From: Pontibacter pamirensis
GTDB lineage: Bacteria > Bacteroidota > Bacteroidia > Cytophagales > Hymenobacteraceae
Direction: 5' to 3'
Length of the DNA stretch: 64,000 bases
Assembly (NCBI RefSeq): GCF_010015475.1
Contig: NZ_SSNI01000014.1
Span: forward strand, 84,287-148,286
Part shown: positions 46,486-56,114 of the stretch, in pieces
How positions within the stretch are numbered: position 1 is the stretch's first letter
How the letters are laid out: each line of letters starts with the position of its first letter
Notes under the pieces: generated by a model
Database searches by the model: none
Told to the model about the DNA's origin: nothing
What the model saw: only the letters and a program-made list of their open reading frames with translations
Translations under genes and position numbers: made by a program

Positions 46486-46878
46486 ATGTATATCGCCCTT
46501 ATCAGTATCATTATCTTTATTTGCGTACTGCTGGTATTAGTTGTACTCGCTCAAAACCCCAAGGGGGGTGGCCTTTCAAGCCAGTTTGGCGGCGGCGGCG
46601 CCAGCCAGTTAATGGGCGTGAAGCGCACCGGAGACCTGTTAGAGAAACTGACATGGGGATTCGCTATTACTTTGGTAGTACTAACATTAGGTACGCATAT
46701 GATAGTAGACACTGCCGGTGATTCGAGCGTAATACGAAGCGTAAACGAGGAACGTGCTCGTCAGTCGCAGCTTCCTGCTGGTCCTGCCTTCCCGGGTACT
46801 GGTGTAGCAGGAGAAGACAGCGCTGCCATTATTCCGGATGCAGCTGACATTCCTGAGATGATAGACACTGCGCAATAA
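46486..46878 (+). CDS. secG: Preprotein translocase subunit SecG
   Basis: A 130-residue inner-membrane component of SecYEG. Two helices (about 2-22 and 53-75) flank the conserved loop AQNPKGGGLSSQFGGGGASQLMG. The C-terminal 50 residues are a Pro/Ala-rich extension. It starts 1 nt after the TPR-like gene. Confidence 0.95.
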   Translation: MYIALISIIIFICVLLVLVVLAQNPKGGGLSSQFGGGGASQLMGVKRTGDLLEKLTWGFAITLVVLTLGTHMIVDTAGDSSVIRSVNEERARQSQLPAGPAFPGTGVAGEDSAAIIPDAADIPEMIDTAQ

Positions 46879-46908
46879 GCGTCTAGTTTATACGCCATAA
46901 AATTTTTC

Positions 46909-46937
46909 AAAAGCCGATCGTTCAGGTCGGCTTTTTT
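46909..46937 (+). terminator. secG terminator
   Basis: AAAAGCCGA pairs with TCGGCTTTT, followed by more T. It separates the miaB-secG run from groESL. Confidence 0.85.
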
Positions 46938-46988
46938 GTTTACCGCTGTTACCAATCTTGTCAGCTAAATCGAAAAAAGTTCCCTGCT

Positions 46989-47007
46989 TATGGCAGAATC
47001 TGCCATA
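46989..47007 (+). promoter_or_regulatory. Perfect 19-nt palindrome upstream of groESL
   Basis: TATGGCAGA-A-TCTGCCATA, with 9-bp arms, lies about 80 bp upstream of the sigma-54-like element at 47070. It looks like an activator or repressor site. No CIRCE (HrcA) element is seen. Confidence 0.5.
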
Positions 47008-47069
47008 CTTGACGGAAAATATGGCGCTTTACGCTGAAAAAATGGCTTAATATGTCAGTTTTCGTGTCT

Positions 47070-47084
47070 TGGCAAAGGAATTGA
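47070..47084 (+). promoter_or_regulatory. Sigma-54-like promoter element before groES
   Basis: TGGCAA-N5-TTGA resembles TGGCAC-N5-TTGC (-24/-12), with the critical -12 C replaced. It lies 58 bp before groES. Confidence 0.35.
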
Positions 47085-47141
47085 TAGAGCAGTAGTGTTA
47101 TTAACTCATTTCTAAACAATATAACCTAATAACAAAAACAT

Positions 47142-47432
47142 ATGTCAATCAGCATTAAACCATTAGCAGACAGAGTTATTGTAGCCCCTGCTGCTGCAGA
47201 AGAGAAAACAAAATCAGGCATCATCATTCCTGACACTGCCAAAGAGAAGCCACAGCGTGGTGAGGTAGTAGCCGTTGGTGAAGGCAAAACTTCTGAGCAG
47301 GGAGCCCTGCTGAAGCCACAGGTACAAGTTGGCGACCAAGTGTTGTATGGCAAGTACGCAGGAACAGAGATCGCCGTAGACGGTAACGATTACCTCATCA
47401 TGCGCGAGTCTGACATCCTGGCTGTCCTTTAA
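47142..47432 (+). CDS. groES: Co-chaperonin GroES
   Basis: The 96-residue lid of the GroEL chaperonin. [20 protein letters not shown], the mobile loop [20 protein letters not shown] and the closing [14 protein letters not shown] are all present. It is 40 nt from groEL, so the two form an operon. Confidence 0.98.
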   Translation: MSISIKPLADRVIVAPAAAEEKTKSGIIIPDTAKEKPQRGEVVAVGEGKTSEQGALLKPQVQVGDQVLYGKYAGTEIAVDGNDYLIMRESDILAVL

Positions 47433-47469
47433 TTCATTTTCTGTAAATCGTAATCCAAAAGTATATTAA

Positions 47470-49107
<1,638 letters not shown>

Positions 49108-49128
49108 TCAACTCCCATAATATTAAGG

Positions 49129-49163
49129 AAACCCCTGAGTCATTACTGGCTCAGGGGTTTTTG
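49129..49163 (+). terminator. groESL terminator
   Basis: AAACCCCTGAG pairs with CTCAGGGGTTT followed by T, 22 nt after the groEL stop. Confidence 0.88.
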
Positions 49164-49240
49164 ATTTATATAGTATGATCTATCAGATAGCTTAAGTAGA
49201 AGCCTTTATGCGCATTACTCAAAGCCAAACCTGCTAAATT

Positions 49241-49385
49241 GAGTCCCAGCGAAACGGCCTGTTAATAGAAAAACCCTGTTGCTTCTTTAGCTCCAGAGTA
49301 GCGACCTATTGGAATTTATTCACAGGTCGCTCCTCTGGACCTAATGTGCTTCCAGACAATCAGACAACTCGCCCCGCTGGAACTA
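49241..49385. repeat. Nested four-unit inverted-repeat element (family R1), older copy
   Basis: Two reverse units (49241-49268, GAGTCCCAGCGAAACGG...; 49287-49314, TTAGCTCCAGAGTAGCGACC...) face two forward units (49318-49344, CACAGGTCGCTCCTCTGG...; 49355-49385, AACTCGCCCCGCTGG...). Order and orientation equal those of the copy at 55256, but the units are more diverged. The rest of the groEL-transporter gap holds only the two terminators. Confidence 0.75.
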
Positions 49386-49481
49386 TGCCAGAAGTTTATT
49401 AAACCAATCCGCATTCTTTTTAGTGTAAGTTACCTTTTACATCACATCAAGCATATGCTCGCTGCTTTAGGGGCAAACAAA

Positions 49482-49515
49482 AAGGCCACAGCATCCATTC
49501 TGATACTGTGGCCTT
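49482..49515 (-). terminator. Terminator of the peptide transporter gene
   Basis: AAGGCCACAG pairs with CTGTGGCCTT; on the minus strand TTTTTGTTTG follows. Confidence 0.85.
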
Positions 49516-49534
49516 CTCTAATAAGAAGCTGCGC

Positions 49535-50980
49535 TTATTGAGCTGACTTCTCGAGCAGTTGACCAGTTTGCGCTTCTTCTTCTTCCTGTTTCTGATCTTC
49601 CAGGCCGTGCGTCAGCTTATTTATTCTGCGCGTCAGCACCATCAGGATAATACCTAGTACTATTGTAAAAGCGGCGATAGACATAAAGTTCTCCAACTCT
49701 CCCAGGCGTTGCGCCCAAATACCTATCCAGGCGGCAACGTAGTTACCGGCTCCTGTAACTGCAAAATACAAACCCATCATAGAGGCGACGATGCGCTTAG
49801 GCGCTACCTTGGTGATAAAAGAAAGTGAAACCGGCGACAGGGCTAATTCCCCTATTGTATGAAAAAGGTAAGCAAATACAAGCCAGTGCAGTGAAGACAA
49901 ACCATCTGGCGACGCATTGCGCTGCAGGGAGGCAAACACCATAAAGATAAAGCCAATCCCCAGAATGGAAGTACCAAGACCCATTTTAAAAATGGAAGGT
50001 GGGTTTTTACCACGTCTCGCTAATGCCACCCAAATCGCAGCCACTATGCCGCCTAAGGTAATGATGAAGAAAGCATTCAGCCCCTGTAGCCAGCTTGCCG
50101 GTACCTCCCATCCTAACACGTAGCGGTCGGTGTATTGTAATGCGTACAGGTTCATCAGACCACCTGCCTGCTCAAAAGAAGCCCAGAATACCAGTACAAT
50201 AATGAAAGAGATCAATATAACAATTATCCTGTCCCACTCATTTTTGGTAAAGCCCATAAAGCCACGAGAAGCAGCTCCTTCTGACTTGGTGAAAGTCCTG
50301 TCCTCATCCTTTTCGGCCTTAGTTGTCAGGTTGCCTACCCCTTTCAGAAACTTACGGCCCCATATAAACACTATTTGACCCAACACCATACCGAAACCGG
50401 CAAGACTAAAGCCATAATGCCAGCCGTAGGTTTCACCTACATAACCCACAATAAGAGAGGCAAGCAGGGCGCCCAGGTTAATGCCCATGTAAAAAATGGT
50501 GAAGCCAGAGTCGCGGCGGTTGTCATTTTCGCGGTATAGGCCACCAACCATCGTAGAAATGTTTGGCTTTAGTAATCCTGTTCCAGCAACTATAAGGCAC
50601 AAAGCGGTGTAAAAAGCCCATTCAGGTGGGTACGCCATCAGCAAGTGACCTGCCACAAGCGTAAAGCCTCCTATGATAACGGCTTTCTTCTGGCCCAGGA
50701 ATTTGTCTGCCAGAATACCTCCCGGTATTGACATCAGGTATACCAGCGCAGTGTAGGTACCATAGAGCTCCAGCGCTTCTTCGTTTGACCAGCCGTAGCC
50801 TCCATTTGTGGTAGACACCAGGAACAGCACCAGAATGCCGCGCATGCCATAATAGCTGAAACGTTCCCACATTTCGGTAAAGAACAAAACCATCAGTCCT
50901 TTGGGATGGCCGAACAGGTTACCCTGCGGATCTACAAAGCTAGGTGCCCTCCCACCCGAAATATTCTGTGATGTTGACAT
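49535..50980 (-). CDS. POT/PTR-family proton-dependent di/tripeptide transporter
   Basis: A 481-residue inner-membrane protein of about 14 helices. FFTEMWERFSYYGMRGILVL is the family ExxER-type motif in TM1. GGILADKFLGQKKAVIIGG and FTIFYMGINLGALLASLI (PTR2 signature) follow. It takes up small peptides with protons. The substrate range is not predictable in detail. Confidence 0.95.
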   Translation of the reverse strand: MSTSQNISGGRAPSFVDPQGNLFGHPKGLMVLFFTEMWERFSYYGMRGILVLFLVSTTNGGYGWSNEEALELYGTYTALVYLMSIPGGILADKFLGQKKAVIIGGFTLVAGHLLMAYPPEWAFYTALCLIVAGTGLLKPNISTMVGGLYRENDNRRDSGFTIFYMGINLGALLASLIVGYVGETYGWHYGFSLAGFGMVLGQIVFIWGRKFLKGVGNLTTKAEKDEDRTFTKSEGAASRGFMGFTKNEWDRIIVILISFIIVLVFWASFEQAGGLMNLYALQYTDRYVLGWEVPASWLQGLNAFFIITLGGIVAAIWVALARRGKNPPSIFKMGLGTSILGIGFIFMVFASLQRNASPDGLSSLHWLVFAYLFHTIGELALSPVSLSFITKVAPKRIVASMMGLYFAVTGAGNYVAAWIGIWAQRLGELENFMSIAAFTIVLGIILMVLTRRINKLTHGLEDQKQEEEEAQTGQLLEKSAQ

Positions 50981-51192
50981 ATAAAAAGATAGATTTTTAT
51001 AAAAGGTTTGCTCAAAATATCTTTAAAAATACGAACCTATAACCTCTAAAACAAATTTTGCTGCCTTTGGACATGAAGCCATACAAGGCGCTTCGGGTAA
51101 AACACCGGAGGATTGTGTCTATACTCCATATACTAGTATGGGTCGCGCACGTACACTATATAGAGTAAAGAAAAGTTTTGGAAGTTAATAAT

Positions 51193-51207
51193 TTATGAAA
51201 CTCATAA
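51193..51207 (+). promoter_or_regulatory. pckA operator candidate, distal copy
   Basis: TTATGAAACTCATAA followed by TATTTT; 6-bp palindromic arms. It is a near copy of the site at 51234, exactly 41 bp away. Confidence 0.65.
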
Positions 51208-51230
51208 TATTTTAATCAGTTTAAGATTTG

Positions 51231-51251
51231 ATATTATGAATTTCATAATAT
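51231..51251 (+). promoter_or_regulatory. pckA operator candidate, proximal copy
   Basis: A perfect palindrome with 10-bp arms (ATATTATGAA, centre T, TTCATAATAT). It ends 5 bp before the -7 box, so a protein bound here would cover the core promoter. Confidence 0.7.
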
Positions 51252-51256
51252 TTGAC

Positions 51257-51264
51257 TACTTTTG
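51257..51264 (+). promoter_or_regulatory. -7 box TACTTTTG of pckA
   Basis: A perfect TAnnTTTG, 47 nt before the ATG. TTTG at 51227-51230 is the nearest -33 candidate, with a long 26-bp spacer. Confidence 0.5.
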
Positions 51265-51311
51265 ACAGCACAAAGTAACCACTCACTTTTGTATAAAAGA
51301 TTAAAAATCTC

Positions 51312-52925
51312 ATGAAAGAATCTGGACATAAACCAAATACAGCAGATCTTGAATCCTTAGGCATAAAAGAGGCTAAAGATATACGCTGGAACTTAAGCCC
51401 GGCAGAATTGGTAGAAGAAGCCCTTCAAAACCAGGAGGGTTTTCTCACCAACACCGGCGCACTGATGTGCGACACTGGAAAGTTTACAGGACGCTCACCC
51501 GAAGACCGTTTTATTGTAAAAGACGCCAAGACAGAAGATGCCGTGTGGTGGGGAGATATCAATATACCCTTCGACTCGGAAAAGTTCGACAACCTGCAGC
51601 ACAAGATGGCCAAGCACCTGAAAAACCAGAAACTGTACGTGCGCGATGCATATGCAGGGGCTCACCCGGATTACCGCCTGAACCTGCGCATCATTAACAC
51701 GCAGGCGTGGCATAACCTGTTCTGCTACAACATGTTTATGAGAATACCTAAAGAAGAGCTTCAAAACCATACCCCTGCTTTCACCATTATCTGTGCGCCG
51801 GAATTTGAAGCTGACCCGGCAACAGACGGCACACGCCAGAAAAACTTTGCCATTATTAACTTTACAAAAGGCATCATCCTGATTGGTGGTACAGGTTATG
51901 CCGGTGAAATGAAGAAAGGTATCTTTTCAGTGTTGAATTTCATCCTTCCGCATGAAAAGAACACCCTTTCGATGCACTGTTCTGCCAATGTTGGAAAAGA
52001 AGGTGACACGGCCATCTTCTTCGGACTATCCGGAACAGGTAAAACAACGCTTTCAGCAGACGCTAACCGAGGACTGATAGGTGATGACGAACACGGCTGG
52101 ACAGCAGACAGTGTCTTTAACTTTGAAGGCGGCTGTTATGCAAAGGTGGTAGACCTGACCCGGGAAAAAGAGCCGGAAATTTGGGATGCAATAAAATTCT
52201 GCGCCATTGTGGAGAATACACGCTTCTACGAAGGCACCCGAACAGTGGATTATACCAACAGGTCAGTTACGCAGAATACGCGTACCGCCTACCCTATTTA
52301 TCACATTGAGAATGCCATAGAGCCTTCTATCGCTGACATACCAAAGAATATTTTCTTCCTCACCGCTGATGCCTTCGGCGTTTTCCCTCCTATATCGAGG
52401 CTGAACAAAAGCCAGGCTATGTACCACTTTATATCCGGCTACACCGCGAAGGTGGCAGGCACAGAGGTAGGCGTAACAGAACCTATAACAACCTTCTCCG
52501 CTTGCTTTGGCGCCGCCTTCTTACCGCTGCACCCAACAAAGTATGCCGAAATGTTTGGCAAGAAGATGGAAAAAGGCAACGTAAATGTATGGCTTGTCAA
52601 TACTGGCTGGACCGGTGGCCCCTATGGTGTGGGCTCCCGCATGAAACTTTCATACACCCGCGCCATGGTGACAGCAGCACTGAATGGGGAACTGAATAAC
52701 GTGGAGTACTCGCAACATCCTATTTTGGGTGTAGAAATACCAGCCTCCTGCCCTAACGTGCCATCTGAAATTCTGAATCCCCGCAACACCTGGGACAACA
52801 AAGAAGAATATGATGCGAAAGCCACAAATCTTGCGTCTAAATTCGTAAAGAACTTCCAGAAGTATGCAGACTTTGCCAACGAGGAAATTATGGCAGGTGC
52901 ACCACTCATAGAAGAAACAGCATAA
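51312..52925 (+). CDS. pckA: Phosphoenolpyruvate carboxykinase (ATP)
   Basis: Converts oxaloacetate and ATP to phosphoenolpyruvate, the entry to gluconeogenesis (or the reverse, CO2-fixing direction in some Bacteroidota). The 537 residues carry the kinase-1a P-loop GLSGTGKTT (238-246), MHCSANVGKEGDTAIFFG, and IGDDEHGWT with the metal-binding Asp residues. TGRSPEDRFIVKD is near the N-terminus. Twin palindromes upstream suggest tight control. Confidence 0.98.
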   Translation: MKESGHKPNTADLESLGIKEAKDIRWNLSPAELVEEALQNQEGFLTNTGALMCDTGKFTGRSPEDRFIVKDAKTEDAVWWGDINIPFDSEKFDNLQHKMAKHLKNQKLYVRDAYAGAHPDYRLNLRIINTQAWHNLFCYNMFMRIPKEELQNHTPAFTIICAPEFEADPATDGTRQKNFAIINFTKGIILIGGTGYAGEMKKGIFSVLNFILPHEKNTLSMHCSANVGKEGDTAIFFGLSGTGKTTLSADANRGLIGDDEHGWTADSVFNFEGGCYAKVVDLTREKEPEIWDAIKFCAIVENTRFYEGTRTVDYTNRSVTQNTRTAYPIYHIENAIEPSIADIPKNIFFLTADAFGVFPPISRLNKSQAMYHFISGYTAKVAGTEVGVTEPITTFSACFGAAFLPLHPTKYAEMFGKKMEKGNVNVWLVNTGWTGGPYGVGSRMKLSYTRAMVTAALNGELNNVEYSQHPILGVEIPASCPNVPSEILNPRNTWDNKEEYDAKATNLASKFVKNFQKYADFANEEIMAGAPLIEETA

Positions 52926-52946
52926 CAAGAAGCAAACTAGTTTACA

Positions 52947-52978
52947 GCCTCTCTGCCACTGTGCAGAGAGGCTTTTTT
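52947..52978 (+). terminator. pckA terminator
   Basis: GCCTCTCTGC pairs with GCAGAGAGGC, then TTTTTT. Confidence 0.9.
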
Positions 52979-53103
52979 ATTTATCTCTTCCGGAATAGGC
53001 ACAAAATGTATAGATTCGTATGATAAGCTAAAGGAGACTTATGGGCTCTTTTAAGTAATTTAGCTATTAGTCTAATCATCAACCTATTCAAAATTCATCT
53101 AAA

Positions 53104-53820
53104 GTGCATTTGTTTTACACACCTGACGTTCACACGGATTTCTATGTTTTAAGTGAAGAGGAATCAAAGCACTGCACGCGTGTGCTGCGCCTGGGGCAGG
53201 GCGATACCGTATACCTCGTGGATGGCGTCGGGGGCATGTATACGGCCATTATTCAGGAGGCTAACCAGAAAAAGTGCCAGCTGCAGGTAATAGACAAACA
53301 GATAGAATATGGCAAGCTGCCACACGTTACACACATAGCCGTGGCTCCTACTAAAAACATGGACCGCATGGAGTGGTTTATAGAGAAAGCGGTTGAAATT
53401 GGCGTGAGTGAAATAACCTTCCTACTATGCGAACACTCCGAGCGCCGGCAGCTCCGGCTGGACAGGCTGGAGAAAATTGCGGTAAGTGCCATGAAGCAGT
53501 CACAGAAAGGGTATCTGCCGCTTCTGAATGAAATGACCCCATATCACCGTTTTGTTCAGAAGTCACTCCCGGAACATACTTTTATCGCTCATTTAGAAGA
53601 TGATGCAACAAAAAGCATAAAGGAACACTATCAGTACGGAAAGCCGCATTGTATTCTCATTGGCCCTGAGGGAGATTTTTCTGCCGGAGAGATAGACGCT
53701 GCGTATAAAGCAGGTATAAAGCCTGTGACCCTCGGAAAAAGCAGGCTACGTACCGAGACCGCAGCGTTAGTCGCCTGCCATACGCTGAATGTACTGCACG
53801 ACATCTATGCACCGTTGTAG
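53104..53820 (+). CDS. rsmE: 16S rRNA (uracil-1498-N3)-methyltransferase
   Basis: A 238-residue SPOUT methyltransferase. The N-terminal PUA-like domain begins HLFYTPDVHTDFYVLSEEES and has HCTRVLRLGQGD. The knotted SAM site is at ILIGPEGDFSAGEID and LGKSRLRTETAA. ATG is absent; the start is GTG at 53104. Confidence 0.95.
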   Translation: MHLFYTPDVHTDFYVLSEEESKHCTRVLRLGQGDTVYLVDGVGGMYTAIIQEANQKKCQLQVIDKQIEYGKLPHVTHIAVAPTKNMDRMEWFIEKAVEIGVSEITFLLCEHSERRQLRLDRLEKIAVSAMKQSQKGYLPLLNEMTPYHRFVQKSLPEHTFIAHLEDDATKSIKEHYQYGKPHCILIGPEGDFSAGEIDAAYKAGIKPVTLGKSRLRTETAALVACHTLNVLHDIYAPL

Positions 53821-53844
53821 GGGTAGCAGGGTTAAAGGATTTCC

Positions 53845-53862
53845 AGACAAAAGACAAAGGAC
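53845..53862. repeat. Single-arm copy of repeat family R3
   Basis: AGACAAAAGACAAAGGAC, like the arms at 4368-4438, 25 nt after the rsmE stop. No pairing arm is present. Confidence 0.5.
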
Positions 53863-54091
53863 TATTGGTCTATACTAAAAACTCTGTTATAGGAATCTTT
53901 TCATTATTTCTAAAATGGCAGGGCCTTTGCAATCTCCATTTCACTGGCGCAAGTTTAAAATTTGTGTTCAGTAAAGATGTTGAATTTATAAATTGATTGG
54001 CCCAGAGGCCTAACGAAGAATATATATGAGAGAAGATGCTCACTCTATATTATATCCACAGAAAATAAATGAATGCTACAAAGATATTCCG

Positions 54092-54772
54092 ATGCACAAA
54101 AGATATACGAAACACGCCCTGCTAGTATTAACTGCAATACTATTTTTAACTTTCGGTTTACATGCTCAAAGCCATAGCTTTAGATTAGCTAAGTTAAAGT
54201 ATAACGGCGGTGGAGACTGGTATGCGAATAAAACATCCTTGCCCAACCTGATAAGGTTCTGCAATCAAAACCTGAACATGAACATTGCCAGTGATGAGTC
54301 CGTGGTAGAAGTAGGAAGTCCGGAGTTGTTTACCTACCCTTTTGTTCATATGACGGGGCACGGAAATGTGGTGTTTTCAGATGCAGAATCGCAAAATCTC
54401 CGCAATTACCTTCTCAGCGGCGGCTTCCTGCACATTGATGACAACTATGGTCTGGACCAGTATATCCGGAAGGAAATGAAAAAGGTGTTTCCGGAGTATG
54501 AATTTGTAGAGCTTCCCTATGATCATCCTATCTACAGACAGAAGTTCACTTTCAGCAACGGGCTTCCTAAAATACACGAACACGACAACAAGCCACCACA
54601 AGGCTTCGGCATCATCCATGAAGGCCGCTTAGTGTGCTTTTATACTTATGAAACAGATTTAGGCAACGGATGGGAAGATCAGGATATCTACAACGATCCT
54701 GAGACAGTAAGACAGCAGGCCCTGAGAATGGGCGCTAATATCGTAACTTTCGCCCTGACACAGCCTATCTAA
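54092..54772 (+). CDS. DUF4159-containing secreted protein
   Basis: A 226-residue protein. ATG 54092 (MHKRYTKHALLV) gives a signal peptide to about 26 (LHAQS); the longer frame from 54026 adds no useful sequence. FRLAKLKYNGGGDWYANKTSL, PFVHMTGHGNVVFS, LLSGGFLHIDDNYG and FYTYETDLGNGWED are DUF4159 blocks. The fold is thought to be glutamine-amidotransferase-like. Function unknown. Confidence 0.85.
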   Translation: MHKRYTKHALLVLTAILFLTFGLHAQSHSFRLAKLKYNGGGDWYANKTSLPNLIRFCNQNLNMNIASDESVVEVGSPELFTYPFVHMTGHGNVVFSDAESQNLRNYLLSGGFLHIDDNYGLDQYIRKEMKKVFPEYEFVELPYDHPIYRQKFTFSNGLPKIHEHDNKPPQGFGIIHEGRLVCFYTYETDLGNGWEDQDIYNDPETVRQQALRMGANIVTFALTQPI

Positions 54773-54906
54773 GATGAAAGCTATTTAAGAGCTTTTGCGC
54801 CTATATATAACCGGTGTTCAGGTGTTCATATAGTGGGTGCGGGTCTCCAGACGAGCACATATTATATAACATAAGTAGCGATATGCAAATTTCACTACGT
54901 CGAAGA

Positions 54907-54996
54907 CCCACCCCTAACTCCTCCCAAAAGGGGGATTTCGGCCTGATAAGAAAATTCCCCTCCTCGGAAGGGTTAAGGGCAATGCCGTCAACTTAA
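54907..54996. repeat. R5 repeat: CCACCCCTAAC...GGGGGA with tail AATGCCGTCAACTTAA
   Basis: CCACCCCTAACTCCTCCC and GGGTTAAGGG form imperfect inverted arms. The 16-nt tail AATGCCGTCAACTTAA (54981-54996) is repeated exactly at 63849-63864. Confidence 0.65.
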
Positions 54997-55013
54997 AAGT
55001 CACAGTAGCTAGA

Positions 55014-55097
55014 TTGTCATTTCGAACGCAGTGAGAAATCTGGGTTATTTCATGGCTCTGCAACATTACAGATTTCTCACTGCGTTTGAAATGACAA
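55014..55097. repeat. R2 inverted repeat, TGTCATTTCGA type
   Basis: Arms of 29 bp (55014-55042 and 55069-55097), TTGTCATTTCGAACGCAGTG..., are identical at 28 of 29 positions around a 26-nt loop. Such repeats are widespread in Bacteroidota, from general knowledge. Confidence 0.8.
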
Positions 55098-55255
55098 AAT
55101 AATGCTTAAGTTGAAGGTATTGGGTGTTAGGCGTGCATTCATTTCAGCTACAAAAACTTTAATCGCAACTTGGGTTATATATATTTTTGAGATAACAGCT
55201 TTCACTATAATTAGAATATAACTAAGGTTACAAAACATCAGACATTATTAACATT

Positions 55256-55410
55256 GAGTCCCTGCGGGACGACATGTTAATAGCCCGATGGTGAAAAACC
55301 ACCCTTAGCTCCAGCAGAGCGGCCTGTTAACATATCCCCAACAGATCGCTCCGTTGGAGCTAAAGAATACTGTGCCTTTTTTCTATCAACAGGTCGTCCC
55401 GCTGGGACTC
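55256..55410. repeat. Nested four-unit inverted-repeat element (family R1), best copy
   Basis: Outer arms 55256-55283 and 55383-55410 (GAGTCCCTGCGGGACGAC... / ...GTCGTCCCGCTGGGACTC) match at 25 of 28 positions. Inner arms 55305-55330 and 55339-55363 (TTAGCTCCAGCAGAGCGG... / ...CGCTCCGTTGGAGCTAA) also pair. All four units share the core AACAGGTCGxxCCGCTGG. Confidence 0.8.
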
Positions 55411-55433
55411 TTGCGAAACGTTAGTTAAAGTTT

Positions 55434-55949
55434 TCAATCATACTTCCGCTTGAAAATCTCTGTCAGTACAAAAGCATCACGGGCAGTAGTAGGGTTCTGT
55501 AAAAGCTTCGCGTATTTACTTTTCTTTACCTGTTCGGTTTCTGCCTTGAACAGCCTTTGACGAATCTCCTCAGACTGCCTGGCTGCCTCTCTTTCCGCTG
55601 CTTTCCGCTCCCACGACATCACCATGGGTACTTCCGTTTCGTAGTTCCTGTACTTAGGAGGCGCTTCTGGCGCAGGAGCTACCGGCCCGGCTACTTGCTG
55701 GGCTTTCTCTTTTGCATTTTCAACAATTGACTTCCCCCGCTCCTCTGCCCGCTCCATTTTAGGCTGCAGTTCACGTAGTATATCCTCAAAAGAAATAGGA
55801 GGCCTGTTGGGTTGTTGCGGCCTTCGCTCCTGTGGAGGAACCTCTACATCAGCATCATCACTGGGCGAATTGAAAGCTTTACGCCATTGCATGAAGATAA
55901 AATAGATGACCGCTGCCAGCGCATATAGTATGATATAATAGTCTTCCAT
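55434..55949 (-). CDS. Small membrane-anchored hypothetical protein
   Basis: A 171-residue protein from ATG 55949 (a TTG at 55967 is the alternative). One N-terminal helix (about 4-22, YYIILYALAAVIYFIFMQW) is followed by a Pro/Glu-rich charged region and helical tail (KSKYAKLLQNPTTARDAFVL). The tail TARDAFVLTEIFKRKY looks like a conserved short motif in Cytophagales proteins of this sort. Function unknown. Confidence 0.65.
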   Translation of the reverse strand: MEDYYIILYALAAVIYFIFMQWRKAFNSPSDDADVEVPPQERRPQQPNRPPISFEDILRELQPKMERAEERGKSIVENAKEKAQQVAGPVAPAPEAPPKYRNYETEVPMVMSWERKAAEREAARQSEEIRQRLFKAETEQVKKSKYAKLLQNPTTARDAFVLTEIFKRKYD

Positions 55950-56030
55950 GTGTTTCTTTCTACTCAAATATAAAGAAAAAAATATACAGTTGTCGGAATT
56001 AAGCCAGGCAGAAGCTTTAAATAACCAGTG

Positions 56031-56114
56031 CTGTCATTTAAAACAGAGTGAGAAATCTGTTATATTTCATGATCCCGTAATAAGTCAGTTCTCTCGCGTT
56101 GCTCGAGATGACAG
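56031..56114. repeat. R2 inverted repeat, degraded copy
   Basis: CTGTCATTTAAAACAGAGTG... at 56031 faces ...GCTCGAGATGACAG ending at 56114; the arms match only partly. Confidence 0.65.

Larger units (their letters stand above)
50981..51311. other. Divergent control region, peptide transporter / pckA
   Basis: A 331-bp AT-rich gap. Its right half holds the two palindromes and the -7 box of pckA listed separately. Around 51120-51145 CCATATACTAGTATGG is a further small palindrome of unknown use. No ORF is seen. Confidence 0.5.
54773..55433. other. Gene-free, repeat-packed 661-bp gap
   Basis: It contains a weak hairpin after the DUF4159 gene (GAAAGCT/AGCTTTTG, 54776-54797), an R5 element (54907-54996), an R2 element (55014-55097) and an R1 element (55256-55410). 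No coding ORF is credible. ORFs here run through the repeats. Confidence 0.7.

Noticed and set aside
46879..47141. CIRCE (HrcA) operator before groES
   Set aside because: TTAGCACTC-N9-GAGTGCTAA is not present.
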